Assembly (NCBI GenBank): GCA_032433765.1
Contig: JAVIAB010000025.1
Coordinates: 37,799,756 to 37,863,755, forward strand
DNA length: 64,000 bases
Direction: 5' to 3'
Origin: Megaustenia siamemsis
Taxonomy: Eukaryota > Mollusca > Gastropoda > Stylommatophora > Ariophantidae
This document shows positions 46,765 through 59,664 of the stretch, piece by piece. The notes under the pieces were generated by a model that saw only the letters and a program-made list of their open reading frames with translations, had not been told where the DNA came from and did no database searches. The position numbers and the translations under genes were made by a program. Position 1 is the first letter of the stretch, and each line of letters starts with the position of its first letter.

Positions 46765-46996
46765 CACACACTGTGAAAGCCATCTGAGACTGTTGCATGA
46801 CAAGCCCTTTCTTGGAATCCACAGGGAAAGAGACAAAGAGGAAGACCAAAATATTCTTGGAGAAGACAGGTGGAAGCAGAGATGAAGAGAATGAAGAAGA
46901 CATAGAATGATCTTAAGAAAATGGCATGAAACAGGACGGCCTGGAAAGTGATTGTTGAAGACCTATGTTCCGAAATACGCAGGCAGCTGAAAGGTA
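46765..46996 (+). pseudogene. LINE 3' end, same family as 43028..46247
   Basis: CTTTCTTGGAATCCACAGGG, AAGAGACAAAGAGGAAGACC, CTTGGAGAAGACAGGTGGAA, TGATTGTTGAAGACCTATGT, GCAGCTGAAAGGTAG. About 230 bp, 5'-truncated, with stops. It is the second copy of this family near the first, separated only by the array. Confidence 0.87.
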
Positions 46997-47099
46997 GGGG
47001 ATGTAGTACACGGATGAGGGGGTGACAGTTACAGTATGTTAGATGCTTGAGTAATGTTAGAGGGTGGGCTAGTTGACATTGAACGGTATTGTGAGATAG

Positions 47100-49082
47100 A
47101 CAGACAGATGGACTGATGGATGGATGGATGGATGGACTGATGGAAGGATGGATGGATGGACTGGTGGATGGATGGATGGATGGATGGACTGATGGATGGA
47201 TGGATGGATGGATGGATGGATGGATGGATGGACTGAAGGAAGGATGGATGGATGGACTGATGGATGGATGGACTGATGGATGGATGGATGGACTGATGGA
47301 TGAATGGACTGATGGATGGATGAATAGATGGATGGATGGATGGATGGATGGTTGGATGGATGGTTGGATGGATGGTTGGATGGATGGATGGTTGGATGGA
47401 TGGTTGGATGGATGGATGGATGGATGGTTGGATGGATGGATGGTTGGATGGTTGGTTGGATGGATGGATGGATGGATGGATGGATGAATAGATGGTTGGA
47501 TGGATGGTTGGATGGATGGATGGTTGGATGGATGGATGGTTGGATGGATGGATGGATGGATGGATGAATAGATGGTTGGAAGGATGGATGAATAGATGGA
47601 TGGATGGATGAATAGTTGGATGGATGGATGGATGAATAGATGGATGGATGGATGGATGAATAGATGAATAGATGGATGGATGAATAGATGGATGGATGGA
47701 TGGATAGATCGACTGATGGATGGATGGATGGAAGCATAGATGGATGGATGGATGGATGGATGGATGGATGGATAGATTGACTGATGGATGGATGGATGGA
47801 AGCATAGATGGATGGATGGACTGATGGATGGATGGATAGATCGACTGATGAATGGATGGATGGAAGCATAGATGGATGAATGGACTGATGGATGGATGGA
47901 TAGATAGACTGATGGATGGAAGCATAGATGGATGGATGGACTGATGGATGGATGGATAGATAGACTGATGGATGGATTGATGGATGGATGGAAGCATAGA
48001 TGGATGGATGGACTGATGGATGGATGGATAGATAGACTGATGGATGGATGGATGGAAGCATAGATGGATGGATGGACTGATGGATGGATGGTTGGATGGA
48101 TGGATGGATGGATGGATAGATAGACTGATGGATGGATGGATGGATGGACTGACGGATGGATGGATGGATCGATGGAAGCATATATGGATGGATGGACTGA
48201 TGGATGGATGGATAGATCGACTGATGGATGGATGGATGGAAACATAGATGGAAGGATCATCTGATGGATGGATGGATAGATCGACTGATGGATGGATGGA
48301 TGGATGGAAGCATAGATGGATGGATGGACTGATGTATGGATGGATATATAGACTGATGGATGGATGGATGGAAGCATAGATGGATGGATGGACTGATGGA
48401 TGGATGGATAGAAGCATAGATGGATGGATGGACTGATGGATGGATGGATGGATGAATGGATGGACTGATGTATGGATGGATGGACTGATGGATGGACTGA
48501 TGTATGGATGGATAGTTGGACTGATGTATGGATGGATGGTTGGTTGGGTGGATGGATGGATGGACTGATGGATGGATGGACTGATGTATGGATGGATGGT
48601 TGGATGGATGGACTGATGGATGGATGGTTGGATGGATGGACTGATGGATGGATGAACGGACTGATAGATGGATGGATGGATGGATGGACTGATGGATGGA
48701 TGGATAGATGGATGGATGGATGGATGGAAGCATAGATGGATGGATGGATGGATGGATGGAAGGATGGATGGAAGCATAGATGGATGGATGGATGGATGGA
48801 TGGACTGATGGACTGATGGATGGATGGATAGATAGATGGATGGATGGATGGACTGATGGATGGATGGACAGATGGATGGATGGATGGAAGCATAGATGGA
48901 AGGATGGATGGGAAAAATGAATGGATGGATGGATGGAAGAATGGATGGAAGGATGGATGGATGAATGGAAGGATAAATGGATGGATGGATGAATGGATGG
49001 AAGGATTAATGGATGGATAGATGGAAGGATGGATGGAAGGATTAATGGATGGATGAATGGATGGATGGATGGATGGATTAAA
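47100..49082. repeat. (TGGA)n complex array, about 2 kb
   Basis: GGAT/TGGA tetranucleotides with regular interruptions. Between 47700 and 48780 a longer unit (GAAGCATAGATGGATGGATG+GACTGATGGATGGATGGATAGATCGA, about 80-130 bp) recurs, a higher-order pattern. All long Ile/His/Pro/Ser frames and Asp/Gly/Trp frames are artefacts. Confidence 0.97.
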
Positions 49083-49715
<633 letters not shown>

Positions 49716-50130
49716 TTTGAACTAATCCAGTTTGTACCCAGTTTGTACTATTCCAGTATGTACTAGTCCAATGTGTACTATTCCAGTTTGTTTTATTTGA
49801 GTTTGTAACCAGTTTGTACTATCCCAGTTTGTTTTATTTGAGTTTGTAACCAGTTTGTACTATCCCAGTTTGTTTTATTTGAGTTTGTAACCAGTTTGTA
49901 CTATCCCAGTTTGTTTTATTTGAGTTTGTAACCAGTTTGTACTATCCCAGTTTGTTTTATTTGAGTTTGTAACCAGTTTGTACTATCCCAAATTAGGCTA
50001 TTCCGATCTGTATCCAGTTTTCACTATTTTAGTTTTTATCCAGTTTTAACTATTTCAGTTTTTAACCAGTTTGTACTATTACAGTTTATACTATTACAGT
50101 TTGTACCCAGTTTGTACTACTTTAGTCTGT
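49716..50130. repeat. 41-bp minisatellite, about 5 regular copies plus degenerate flanks
   Basis: GTTTGTAACC recurs at 49801, 49842 and onwards (41 bp). Unit GTTTGTTTTATTTGAGTTTG+TAACCAGTTTGTACTATCCCA. It lies 100-500 bp upstream of the junctophilin start codon. Confidence 0.92.
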
Positions 50131-51240
50131 ACTACTCCAGTATCCAGATCTCTTACAAATTCTCTCCGTAGACCTGTGGATACGGCTCACACATATTTTA
50201 TTTGGAACGAAAAGCAGCGTAATCACTTTGCATGTGTCTTGAAGTAAAACTGCACAGATTTGCACACACTTGTCCAACTATCTTCTAATCCTCTTTACAG
50301 ACATGAATCAATGACTTCTCCATCCGTTTAAAATAATATATTGAAAACAGCTTGAAGAAGATTGTTTTTTCTAAAAAAATTTTGATTAAAATCCCCGAAT
50401 AATCTGAAATGAAAATGTAAATAAATATGATAATTGTAAAATGTAATAAATATTTAAATAGTTCCCATTCTCAAGCTTGTTTACATCGATGGCTCTGAAG
50501 AAGGCAGTAGTCAGTTCAATATTTTCTGCATTTCTGTATAGCCTTTCGTAATTGCTGTCGATATATGCAGGTTCTTTGTTGATTGTATTTTGGACAGGTC
50601 TAAACTATGCGTTCAACTATCATGACCCTATTGTCTTATGCACACATTCTTATGTCGCCATTTATGAATCTGTGATACAGAGGATATCTCAATTTTGTTT
50701 ATCTTGTCTGCAATAGAAGTGATAACTTGATAACGTTCCACTAGTTTGTGAATAAAACATTCACTTTTTAAAGTAATACTTCTTATAATTCTCAACGCGA
50801 ATACCTTCACTGACTATGCCTTCGATACACACCGGAAGATACTACTTCATTATTTTGGGGTATCCCCCAACAACCTATTTATAGACATCCAAAATCGATA
50901 TTCTGTTGTGCAACTGAATTTACGTATTCATTATTTCTGAATTTAAGGCGAAATGAGGAATTACTGAACAGTGGGAGATCTACATGGTGCAGCACAACGA
51001 TGGATCCCGAAAATTGGTTGCAGATGTGGCTGCGCGTGATGTCGGTTGATACCTGCTCAATGTGTGGCTGTTGTAGGGTCATGTGACCAGCATCTGCAAC
51101 GAGAAAAACGTAAATGAGATGTCGTTAAACAAAGAGCAGCAGGAACAAAGGTAGAGGCAAGATAATGAGGAAAAATATGTGCCATTAGGGGAACATTTCT
51201 TTTGTTTCTTTTTCTTTCTTTCTGCTTCTTCTCTAACTAT
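50131..51240. other. Spacer, upstream of junctophilin, possibly decayed retroelement
   Basis: Segment 50480-50830 reads on the minus strand with frames such as SVSQIHKWRHKNVC and resembles the 100-bp repeat at 20335 (AAGAAGGCAGTAGTCAGTTC). No confident family. The rest is featureless. Confidence 0.35.
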
Positions 51241-52135
51241 TACTGACTGCTACAACTATCACTACTAATACTACTACTATTACTACTACTACTACTACAA
51301 CTACTACAATTACTACAACTAAAGCTACTGCAAGTACTACTTCTACTACCACTACTACTACTACTACTATTACTACTACTACTACAACTACTACAATTAC
51401 TACAACTAAAGGTACTAAAGTACTACTTCTACTACTGCTACTACTATAACTACTACTACTATTACTACTACTACAACAACTACTACAATTACTACAACTA
51501 AAGCTACTGCAAGTACTACTTCTACTACCACTACTACTACTACTACTATTACTACTACTACTACAACAACTACTACAATTACTACAACTAAAGGTACTAA
51601 AGTACTACTTCTACTACTGCTACTACTATAACTACTACTACTATTACTACTACTACTATTACTACTACTACTACTACAACTAATACAATTACTACAACTA
51701 AAGCTACTAAAGTACTACTTCTACTACTGCTACTACTATAACTACTACTACTACTACAACAACTACTACAATTACTACAACTAAAGCTACTGCAAGTACT
51801 ACTTCTACTACCACTACTACTACTACTACTATTACTACTACTACTACAACAACTACTACAATTACTACAACTAAAGGTACTAAAGTACTACTTCTACTAC
51901 TGCTACTACTATAACTACTACTACTATTACTACTACTACTATTACTACTACTACTACAACAACTACTACAATTACTAAAACTAAAGCTACTAAAGTACTA
52001 CTTCTACTACTGCTACTACTATTACTACTACTACTATTACTACTACTACTATTACTACTACTACTACAACAACTACTACAATTACTACAACTAAAGCTAC
52101 TAAAGTACTACTGCTACTACTACAAAAGCAAAAAA
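51241..52135. repeat. (ACT)n compound array with higher-order units
   Basis: ACT trinucleotides interrupted by marker words (AAAGCTACTGCAAGTACTAC, AAAGGTACTAAAG). The markers recur at 51321/51500/51783 and 51408/51590/51873, giving steps of about 180 and exactly 283 bp, so blocks of the array were duplicated. It continues degenerate to 52400. Confidence 0.93.
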
Positions 52136-52511
52136 AAAAAAAACTACTACTACTAATACCGCTACAATTTCTACTACAATCCCTACTACAAATGCTACTA
52201 CATCTAACACAACAACAACAACTACAACTTACACTACAGTTACTACTACAATAATTACTATTACATCTACCACTACAACAACAACTAATACTTCAGCTAC
52301 TACTACAATCATTATTGCTACAGAAACAAAAATAACGCCCATAATTATCACCACTACAACTGTTACAGTCTTTACTACAGTAATTATTACTATTTGTAGT
52401 AGTATTATTAAATATAAACATTCCCTACTTGTCCTTGTGTTTAAATATGTAATGTTTTACTGGTCCATATGTTTATATATGTAGTGTTCTACTGGTCCTT
52501 GTTATGGTTAT

Positions 52512-52800
52512 GGAAGGCCTCGGTATCACTGCAAACGAATTAAAATCCATAATTGCTCAACCCTCCATGCCAGTGGAATCATCCGAATTACTAACTCATC
52601 TCCCAAACAAAGAAAGGTAGCTGTAGTCCCCGTCATAGCAGTCACAGCACACGCCAAAAAACATAATGCGAAACCGCACAGAAAGTGAACACAGCCATCT
52701 GTTCTCTGTCATACGATATCATAATTCATCGTAAAGAATCGGAATATCGAAATACGATCAAAACATATGAAATGCACAGCTCACAATCACTGAACCTTGT
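52512..52800 (+). mobile_element. Dispersed repeat X, uninterrupted copy
   Basis: Matches the two halves at 28858..28994 and 30183..30330 in order, with no LINE in between. It provides the empty site for the LINE insertion at 28995..30182. No coding content recognised. Confidence 0.75.
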
Positions 52801-52807
52801 GTTAATT

Positions 52808-52813
52808 TATATA

Positions 52814-52888
<75 letters not shown>
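52808..52888. repeat. (TA)n microsatellite
   Basis: About 38 TA units abutting the 32-bp array. Confidence 0.97.
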
Positions 52889-52890
<2 letters not shown>

Positions 52891-53215
52891 TGTTCTACTG
52901 GTCCATATGTCTGTATATGTAGTGTTCTATTGGTCCATATGTTTGTATATGTACTGTTTTACTGGTCTATATGTTGGTATATGTAGTATTCTACTGGTTC
53001 ATATGTTTGTATATGTAGTGTTCTATTGGTCCATATGTTTGTATATGTGGTGTTCTACTGGTCCATATGTTGGTATATGTAGTGTTCTACTGGTCCATAT
53101 GTTGGTATATGTAGTGTTCTACTGGTCCATATGTTGGTATATGTAGTGTTCTACTGGTCCATATGTTGGTATATGTAGTGTTCTACTGGTCCATATGTTG
53201 GTATATGTAGTGTTC
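52888..53215. repeat. 32-bp minisatellite, about 10 copies
   Basis: Unit TGTTCTACTGGTCCATATGT+TGGTATATGTAG. Two isolated diverged units also lie at 52440-52500 on the far side of repeat X and the (TA)n tract, so the array predates or spans them. Confidence 0.95.
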
Positions 53216-53480
53216 TTGTGTCAAATCTTCCCCAAGTCCATTGGTCACTCGGAAGATGGACACCACTCGACTAACGCTCGTTTTCTTCACAGAAATCGAT
53301 CTCCAGTTTTTGCGAGATGAGATCAATAACTTTTGAGGTCACATCACCCTGTGAGACGTCACTGATTGGTTCTCAGTTGGTCTAATTTGGTCAGAGCTAA
53401 CGTGGCCCAAATAAGATGGCTAATCTATATCTAATGTGATAGCAGTTATTTAGTCCAATTTAGTCAGGTCGAGTCCAGTA
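53216..53480. other. Unique spacer
   Basis: Nothing recognised. Confidence 0.45.
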
Positions 53481-53770
53481 TAATTTAGTCCAATGTTAAC
53501 TACTACAATATAATGTTACAATTTCTAATCTAATCAATAATAATCTATTCTAATGTAATCTATTATAATATATTCTAATGTAATCTATTCTAACATAATC
53601 TAATCTATTATATTCTATTCTAATGTAATGTATTCTAATGTAATCTATTCTAACATAATCTAATTTATTATAATCTATTCTAATGTAAATGTAAACTAAT
53701 CTATTATAATCTATTCTAATGGAATCTATTCTAATGTAATGTAAATTAATTTATTCTAAACTAATATTTT
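53480..53770. repeat. Degenerate TCTAATGTAA / TCTATTC repeat
   Basis: Loose 10-bp-like units (CTATTCTAATGTAAT). Probably a decayed relative of the (TAATC)n array at 54635. Confidence 0.8.
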
Positions 53771-53919
53771 CTATTTTATTCATGAAATCTGTTTCACTGC
53801 AGCCGGGGCATCCCCATATCCGCTCCATCCTCGCCCCAGCCATTCTTGAAGCGTATACAGCCTGATTGTTCCCGAAAGGTGTTGATTATAGATGCATCAG
53901 CTTTTCCCCACTAAACACT

Positions 53920-54418
53920 CCGAATCGACCAGACCTCTTTTCCACCTTTAGACTCCTCAGTCTCTCAGTGTATACATCATTGTCCCACCTTTAGACTCCT
54001 CAGTCTCTCAATATAGACATCATTGTCCCACCTTTAGACTCCTCAGTCTCTCAATATAGACATCATTGTCCCACCTTTAGACTCCTCAGTCTCTCAATAT
54101 AGACATCATTGTCCCACCTTTAGACTCCTCAGTCTCTCAATATATACATCATTGTCCCACCTTTAGACTCCTCACTCTCTCAATATATACATCATTGTCC
54201 CACCTTTAGACTCCTCACTCTCTCAATATATACATCATTGTCCCACCTTTAGACTCCTCACTCTCTCAATATATACATCATTGTCCCACCTTTAGACTCC
54301 TCACTCTCTCAATATATACATCATTGTCCCACCTTTAGACTCCCCACTCTCTCAATATATACATCATTGTCCCACCTTTAGACTCCTCACTCTCTCAATA
54401 TATACATCACTATCCCAC
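53920..54418. repeat. 43-bp minisatellite, about 11 copies
   Basis: Unit TCCCACCTTTAGACTCCTCA+CTCTCTCAATATATACATCATTG. The left copies carry CAGTCTCTCAATATAGAC and the right copies CACTCTCTCAATATATAC, a sharp block boundary near 54165. Confidence 0.95.
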
Positions 54419-54429
54419 CCATTCTCCTC

Positions 54430-54625
54430 CCCTTCCCTTAATGAATGAAGAACAAACTTGACGATTCCCTCTTTGTCCAGAGTCAGGCTACACTCAGTGC
54501 CAGAGCTCACACCGAGCTTATTAGCTATTTCATTGCCATGTATACCACAGCATGCCCTGGACAGTACACTCAGGTTGACGCACCCACTGTAGAGTCATCA
54601 AAGAACTCTATCCATTCCTGCCAGA
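54430..54625 (-). pseudogene. RNase H fragment of a LINE
   Basis: Minus strand: CCGIHGNEIANKLGVSSGTE, corresponding to the RNase H motif (PGH.GI.GNE.AD.LA.SGT) of I/Jockey/R1-type LINEs, then CSLTLDKEGIVKFVLH. Broken upstream. Confidence 0.62.
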
Positions 54626-54634
54626 CACGGTCTA

Positions 54635-54790
54635 ATCTATAATCTAATCTAATCTAATCTAATCTAATCTAATCTAATCTAATCTAATCTAATCAATCTA
54701 ATCTAATCTAATCTAATCTAATCTAATCTAATCTAATCTAATCTAATCTAATCTAATCTAATCTAATCTAATCTAATCTAATCTAATTAT
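54635..54790. repeat. (TAATC)n pentanucleotide
   Basis: About 30 copies of TCTAA with a single break near 54690. Confidence 0.97.
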
Positions 54791-55030
54791 CTAATCTAGT
54801 CTGGTCTATTTTTTAATCTAGTCTAATGTAATCAAATTAACTGCAATCTAAACTACTATAATGTAATATAATCTAGTCTAATACAATATTATATAATATA
54901 ATCCACTTCATTCTAATCTAATCTATCTATTCTGCTTCAGTCAGATCTATTGTGATCAAACATGACGTAATTTATTTCATTTGTCAGAAATCTAGTTGAT
55001 TCTGACTTAACTTGAGCTTTTAGTTCAATC
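54791..55030. other. AT-rich decayed edge of the TAATC array
   Basis: Irregular TCTAATxTAATATAAT words. Confidence 0.6.
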
Positions 55031-55031
55031 A

Positions 55032-56105
55032 TCTAGTAGCCAACGTCAGTCATAGTTGACTGTAGTAGCCTCCGACAGTCATAGTTGATTATAGTAGCCT
55101 CCGTCAGTTATAGTTGATTATAGTAGCCTCCGTCAGTTATAGTTGACTGTAGTAGCCTCTATCAGTTACAGTTGACTGTAGTATCCTCCGTCAGTTATAG
55201 TTGACTGTAGTAGCCTGCGTCAGTCATAGTTGACTGTAGTAGCCTCCGTCAGTTATAGTTGACTGTAGTAGCCTCCGTCAGTCATAGTTGACTGTAGTAG
55301 CCTGCGTCAGTCATAGTTGACTGTAGTAGCCTGCGTCAGTCATAGTTGACTGTAGTAGCCTCCGTCAGCCATAATTGACTATAGTAGCCTCCGTCAGTCA
55401 TAATTGACTATAGTAGCCTCCGTCAGCCATAGTTGACTATAGTAGCCTCCGTCAGTCATAATTGACTATAGTAGCCTTCGTCAGTCATAATTGACTATAG
55501 TAGCCTCCGTCAGTCATAATTGACTATAGTAGCCTTCGTCAGTCATAATTGACTATAGTAGCCTCCGTCAGTCATAATTGACTATAGTAGCCTCCGTCAG
55601 TCATAATTGACTATAGTAGCCTTCGTCAGTCATAATTGACTATAGTAGCCTCCGTCAGTCATAATTGACTATAGTAGCCTTCGTCAGTCATAATTGACTA
55701 TAGTAGCCTCCGTCAGTCATAGTTGACTATAGTAGCCTTCGTCAGTCATAATTGACTATAGTAGCCTTCGTCAGTCATAATTGACTATAGTAGCCTTCGT
55801 CAGTCATAATTGACTATAGTAGCCTCCGTCAGTCATAGTTGACTATAGTAGCCTCCGTCAGTTATAGTTGATTATAGTAGCCTCCGTCAGTTATAGTTGA
55901 TTATAGTAGCCTCTGTCAGTTATAGTTGATTATAGTAGCCTCTGTCAGTCATAGTTGACTATAGTAGCCTTCATCAGTCATAGTTGACTATAGTAGCCTT
56001 CATCAGTCATAGTTGACTATAGTAGCCTCTGTCAGTCATAGTTGACTATAGTAGCCTTCATCAGTCATAGTTGACTATAGTAGCCTTCATCAGTCATAGT
56101 TAACT
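55032..56105. repeat. 29-bp minisatellite, about 37 copies
   Basis: Unit GACTATAGTAGCCTCCGTCA+GTCATAGTT. CTCCGTC, CTTCGTC and CTTCATC variants form blocks from left to right. Confidence 0.96.
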
Positions 56106-56662
56106 ATAGATTTTTCAGCGCCCCTAGAAATATTATTTTTTCTTTTCTTTCTCCGTGTATTCACTTTTTCTATGAATCTGTCTGCTTCTTGTTTGAGTTG
56201 GAGCTTTAGAGTGTGCCTCCAAAGATTGCGGTCTGCAGCTATGTCTTCCCAGGCTGCATGGTTTATGTTCAGAGTCTTCATGTCACGTTTGCACACGTCT
56301 ATAAATCGGAGTTTTTGGACGCCCCTAGGTCTTTGCCATCTGCTTGTTATCCATAAAGTATATCTTTTGATACGCAGCCATCTTTCATATGGGTGACATA
56401 GCCAGCGCAACCTACGTTGTTTTAGCAGCGTGTAGATGTTCGGGAGGCCTGTGCAAGTCATGACCTCCACGTTTGTCACTTTGTCCTTCCAGGTGATATC
56501 AAGAATACGGTACAGACATCACATCCGGAACGCTTTTAGCCTTCTCTCATGCTTTGTATAATTTGTCCATAATTCGTTGCCATAAACAGAGATACGAATG
56601 ATGCAGGCATTGTAAACTGCGGCCTTTGTTTTCATTGTCAGTTTGCTGTTTTGCCAAACATG
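56100..56662 (-). pseudogene. LINE RT C-terminal fragment (second LINE lineage)
   Basis: Minus strand: WQNSKLTMKTKAAVYNACII, ISVYGNELWTNYTKHERRLK, a stop at AFRM, then RILDITWKDKVTNVEVM, TLLKQRRLRWLCHPYERWLR, GVQKLRFIDVCKRDMKTLNI, HAAWEDIAADRNLWRHTLKL. The DVCKRDMK...W...A.DR..WR motif differs from the other LINEs here. It ends in the 29-bp array. Confidence 0.87.
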
Positions 56663-57440
56663 CCTAAAAATCAAAATCTGGAGAGCACGAGCATACCTGA
56701 AGATTAGTACAGATACAGAGCATCCATTGCACCACGTGCTCAACACAGGGAAAGGTGCCAGGCTAAAAAGAGGCAAATCATGGGTGGGTCGAGCAGAAGA
56801 TGTCATTAAACAGGTCTGTGGGTTTACCAATATCAGCGTTGGTGAGGAGTGGATACCGGTGCCTACGTCATTCAAGGGAACTTTGTCGTGTATTGTCACA
56901 CTCAACAGGAAAAGTAGGGAACAGAACCAGGTCGTGGTTAAGGCTGAGGTCAACGATCTCATCTGCGATAATACCGATGAGAAAGATGCAGTCATCAATA
57001 CAGACGGATCTGTAAGACGACACCAAAGAAGTGTATGGGCATTTACATCACGCTCGGCAGGCAGAATAGTCAAGGAAGACAGTGGTGCATACGTCATGAC
57101 CACGAGTAGCATGACAATGGAGGTGATGGCAGTGACCAAGGCATTCAAATGGTTAGAGTCACAAGACTACACCCACGCATGTATACTGAGTGATTCGATG
57201 AGCATGATAAAAAAAAGTGGAGGCGGGCTTTGTACGCATGCAATGGGTAGAGTCGTTGCAGAAATCCAAAATACGTAAGGTCACCTTTGTCTATGTCCCT
57301 GGATATGCGGGAGTGCGGGGAAATGAAAGGGCGGACAGGTTGGCTAGCGGCGCTGTCGTTGAGGACGGGCAACCAATGGATCGGGCGGACATCATCAATG
57401 CCCTCCGAGATGTGGGAAGAGCACAGGACTTCGACTAACA
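56655..57440 (+). pseudogene. LINE RT C-terminus plus RNase H domain
   Basis: Open 56643..57278: EHPLHHVLNTGKGARLKRGK, WVGRAEDVIKQVC, then RNase H with INTDGSV, GRIVKEDSGAY, SSMTMEVMAVTKAFKWLE and HACILSDSMSMIKK. An A8 run (57209..57216) shifts frame; the second half continues MQWVESLQKSKIRKVTFVYV, PGYAGVRGNERADRLASGA (the PGH.GV.GNE.AD.LA motif with Tyr for His). The first Asp of the tetrad (TDGS), Glu (MEVMA) and SDS Asp are present. Dead by frameshift. Confidence 0.88.
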
Positions 57441-57449
57441 GAGATCCAC

Positions 57450-57825
57450 TTCACTTCTTCCTCTTTTCTTCTTCTATCCTTCCTCTTGACGTCGAGGGGA
57501 GATACAATCTGCGATTCTTTGCTCTTCTGTTGGCCTCTTCTGGTGTTATCCCTCCTAGTGACTCTAGTATTCCCTTTATCCATCTCTTTCTCGGTCTTCC
57601 TCTTAATCTGGCGTTTTCGTAGTGTTTGTTTATGGCTCTTTGAGTCATTGTTAGTTCTTTTTGTCTTGTTATGTGGCCGAACCAATTTATCTGTTGTTTC
57701 TTTATGTATTCGATAGCTGATTCAATTTCGAGTTTTTTCCTCAGGTCGGTGTTTCTTACTCTGTCCCTTAAGCTGTTTCCTGTCATTCTTCTGACACATT
57801 TCATTTCGGTGGTCGTCACTTCTTC
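57450..57825 (-). pseudogene. LINE 3' end, open frame, little decayed
   Basis: 122 codons open on minus: TTTEMKCVRRMTGNSLRDRV, RNTDLRKKLEIESAIEYIKK, QQINWFGHITRQKELTMTQR, RLRGRPRKRWIKGILESLGG, ITPEEANRRAKNRRLYLPST and a GGAAGAAGAG tail. It is the reference copy for the peptides that make up the arrays at 3597, 4495 and 6696. Confidence 0.9.
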
Positions 57826-57857
57826 GGATGATGGAAATGGGAGTTAAGATGGGCACA

Positions 57858-58020
57858 GCCAGAAATGAGAAACTTAGTGGCCGTGTAAGAAGACTTATCA
57901 ACCAACATAGAACTGGAGTCGTCAGTCGCTGGACACTGAGGGACTTGCTGAGGAGGGGATCTGAGCACCTATGGACATGTTCGGAGTGCAATGATGATGA
58001 CCCGCAAATAACTCAATAAC
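57858..58020 (+). pseudogene. Dispersed TE-like coding tail (RRLINQHRTGVVSRW), copy 2
   Basis: GRVRRLINQHRTGVVSRWTL, RDLLRRGSEHLWTCSECNDD, DPQITQ, stop. Near-identical to 28062..28216 on the other strand. TEHLWTC.EC resembles a Cys-containing C-terminus of a retroelement, but no family is assigned. Confidence 0.65.
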
Positions 58021-58184
58021 GCCTAGAAAGACGGGCGAAGATGGTAGCAGCTTTACCAATGTGGGTGTCAATGTCGGTGTCTAAAGATAATTTTGTTGCT
58101 TATGGTAGATCCCTGCCTGTTATTATACATTATCTAATATAGACTAAAACTACCTAATTTTATATAAACCTAATTTAAACCAAA

Positions 58185-58572
58185 TGAAAAGACGATTAGA
58201 CGCCACAGAGATGGGATTTCTCAGAAGAATGTTGAAAGTTCCCTGGACAGCTAAAAAGACCAATGAGGAAGTTCTCAAAGAGGGCAACACAAAAAGGGAG
58301 CTCTTAAAAACATCAGAAAGAAGCAATCAACATTTTTCGGGCACATCATGAGAAGAAGAAAGTTGGAATACTTGGTTACAACTGGCGAAATAAAAGGGAC
58401 GAGAGATCGCGGACGACAAAGAGAGAAAATACTGGATAGCTTGGTGTCAATGGCATGGAAAACAGTCAACAACAGAACTGATACGATGCACTGTAGATAG
58501 AAGATTGTGGAGGTACATGATCACCTACGCCAACCGGTAAGGCACATGATGATGATGATGATGATGAATTTA
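58185..58572 (+). pseudogene. LINE 3' end with (ATG)n tail
   Basis: MKRRLDATEMGFLRRMLKVP, WTAKKTNEEVLKEGNTKREL, then frameshifts near 58305, ELIRCTVDRRLWRYMITYAN, ACATGATGATGATGATGATGA. Same family as 18577..19062 (minus). Confidence 0.87.
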
Positions 58573-59575
58573 AACCTATTTTAACTTTTGACAGCTAACA
58601 ATTAAAATGTGGTATTTTTAAATTAAGGTTATCAGAACGGGACAAGCTAAAGTGTCAACAAGAGATATGCTAAACATAGATGTAGAATCGTGATGGGGGC
58701 AGAGTTGCCCCCTCCCCCAGCAGCAGAGCTGGAGCTGTCAGCGACTCATAGCTGATGGTTTGTGCCAGGATCGGTGAGCCAGAACTATAAGGACCCTCCT
58801 CCACCTCTTGGCGGTGCCTCCAGTAACAGGCAAACCGGTCTAGTTTGGTCAAGCCAGTGGGACACGAAAAGGAAGGCAACCCGGAACTAAAAAGTGCCGT
58901 GCTGAAGTCGGATGTATAGGTCCGAAAGGCCAAACAAATATCACAATTGAACTGCCAGCTACAATACAACGTGTATACACCCATGTAACGTCATTTTAAG
59001 TGCGGATGTAGAAGAAATGTAACCTTTAGTCATTGAGGGGAACACAAACAAACAAACAAACAAACAAGAGAGAACAAAGATATGACAGTTGTGAAAGTAG
59101 ATAAACAAAACGTGACAAATATGAAAGTAGGTCATCAAACTGAAGTTAAAAGTAGGTTAGTTTTTCTACTTGATTGTCAAACTGGTATTTGTGACAGCTA
59201 TTGCAACAAAAACAACAAATCTTCCAGAATATTCATCGAAGAAGGGATCAAATATTTAAAAATGACGATTAAAAGCACTCGACAGCGTCTGGAGAATAAA
59301 TTCTCAGTGTCTTGTCGAGGTGTGGTGTGTTGGTTAACCGTGTTGGACCAGGCGAGCTGTGTTGTGGCTGACGTGCCGTGTCGTCTCATCGATCGGCCGA
59401 GTCTTAGATCATTGATCGGTTGCAGAACTTGTGGAGTAGTGACAGAAGAGAGTGGTCAGGCATCGCACTGGAGGCCAGTTTCGGAGGGAGGACCTTCTTA
59501 TAGGAGGCTGGTTGGGGAGTAGAGGGGATCATAGAGGCAGAGAATGATGGAGGAGAGAAGCTGAGAGATGAATTT
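58573..59575. other. Unassigned 1 kb, one unexplained open frame
   Basis: 58670-58985 is GC-rich with retroelement-leader flavour (GGCAACCCGGAACTAAAAAG) but no readable motif. 59082..59522 (+) is open for 146 codons (MTVVKVDKQN...; a Cys/Arg-rich C-terminal half). I recognise no family and no splice context. Probably chance. (CAAA)n at 59043-59066. Confidence 0.35.
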
Positions 59576-59576
59576 T

Positions 59577-59650
59577 TAGAGAGAGAGAGAGAGAGAGAGA
59601 AATAGAGAGAGAGAGAGAGCGAGAGAGAGGGAGAGAGAGGGAGAGATAGA
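59577..59650. repeat. (GA)n microsatellite
   Basis: About 35 GA units with few breaks, directly left of a LINE fragment. Confidence 0.95.
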
Positions 59651-59664
59651 CTAGATAATACAAG

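Noticed and set aside
59082..59522. 146-codon plus-strand frame as a host gene
   Set aside because: No recognised domain and no splice or transcript context. Left as an unexplained open frame.
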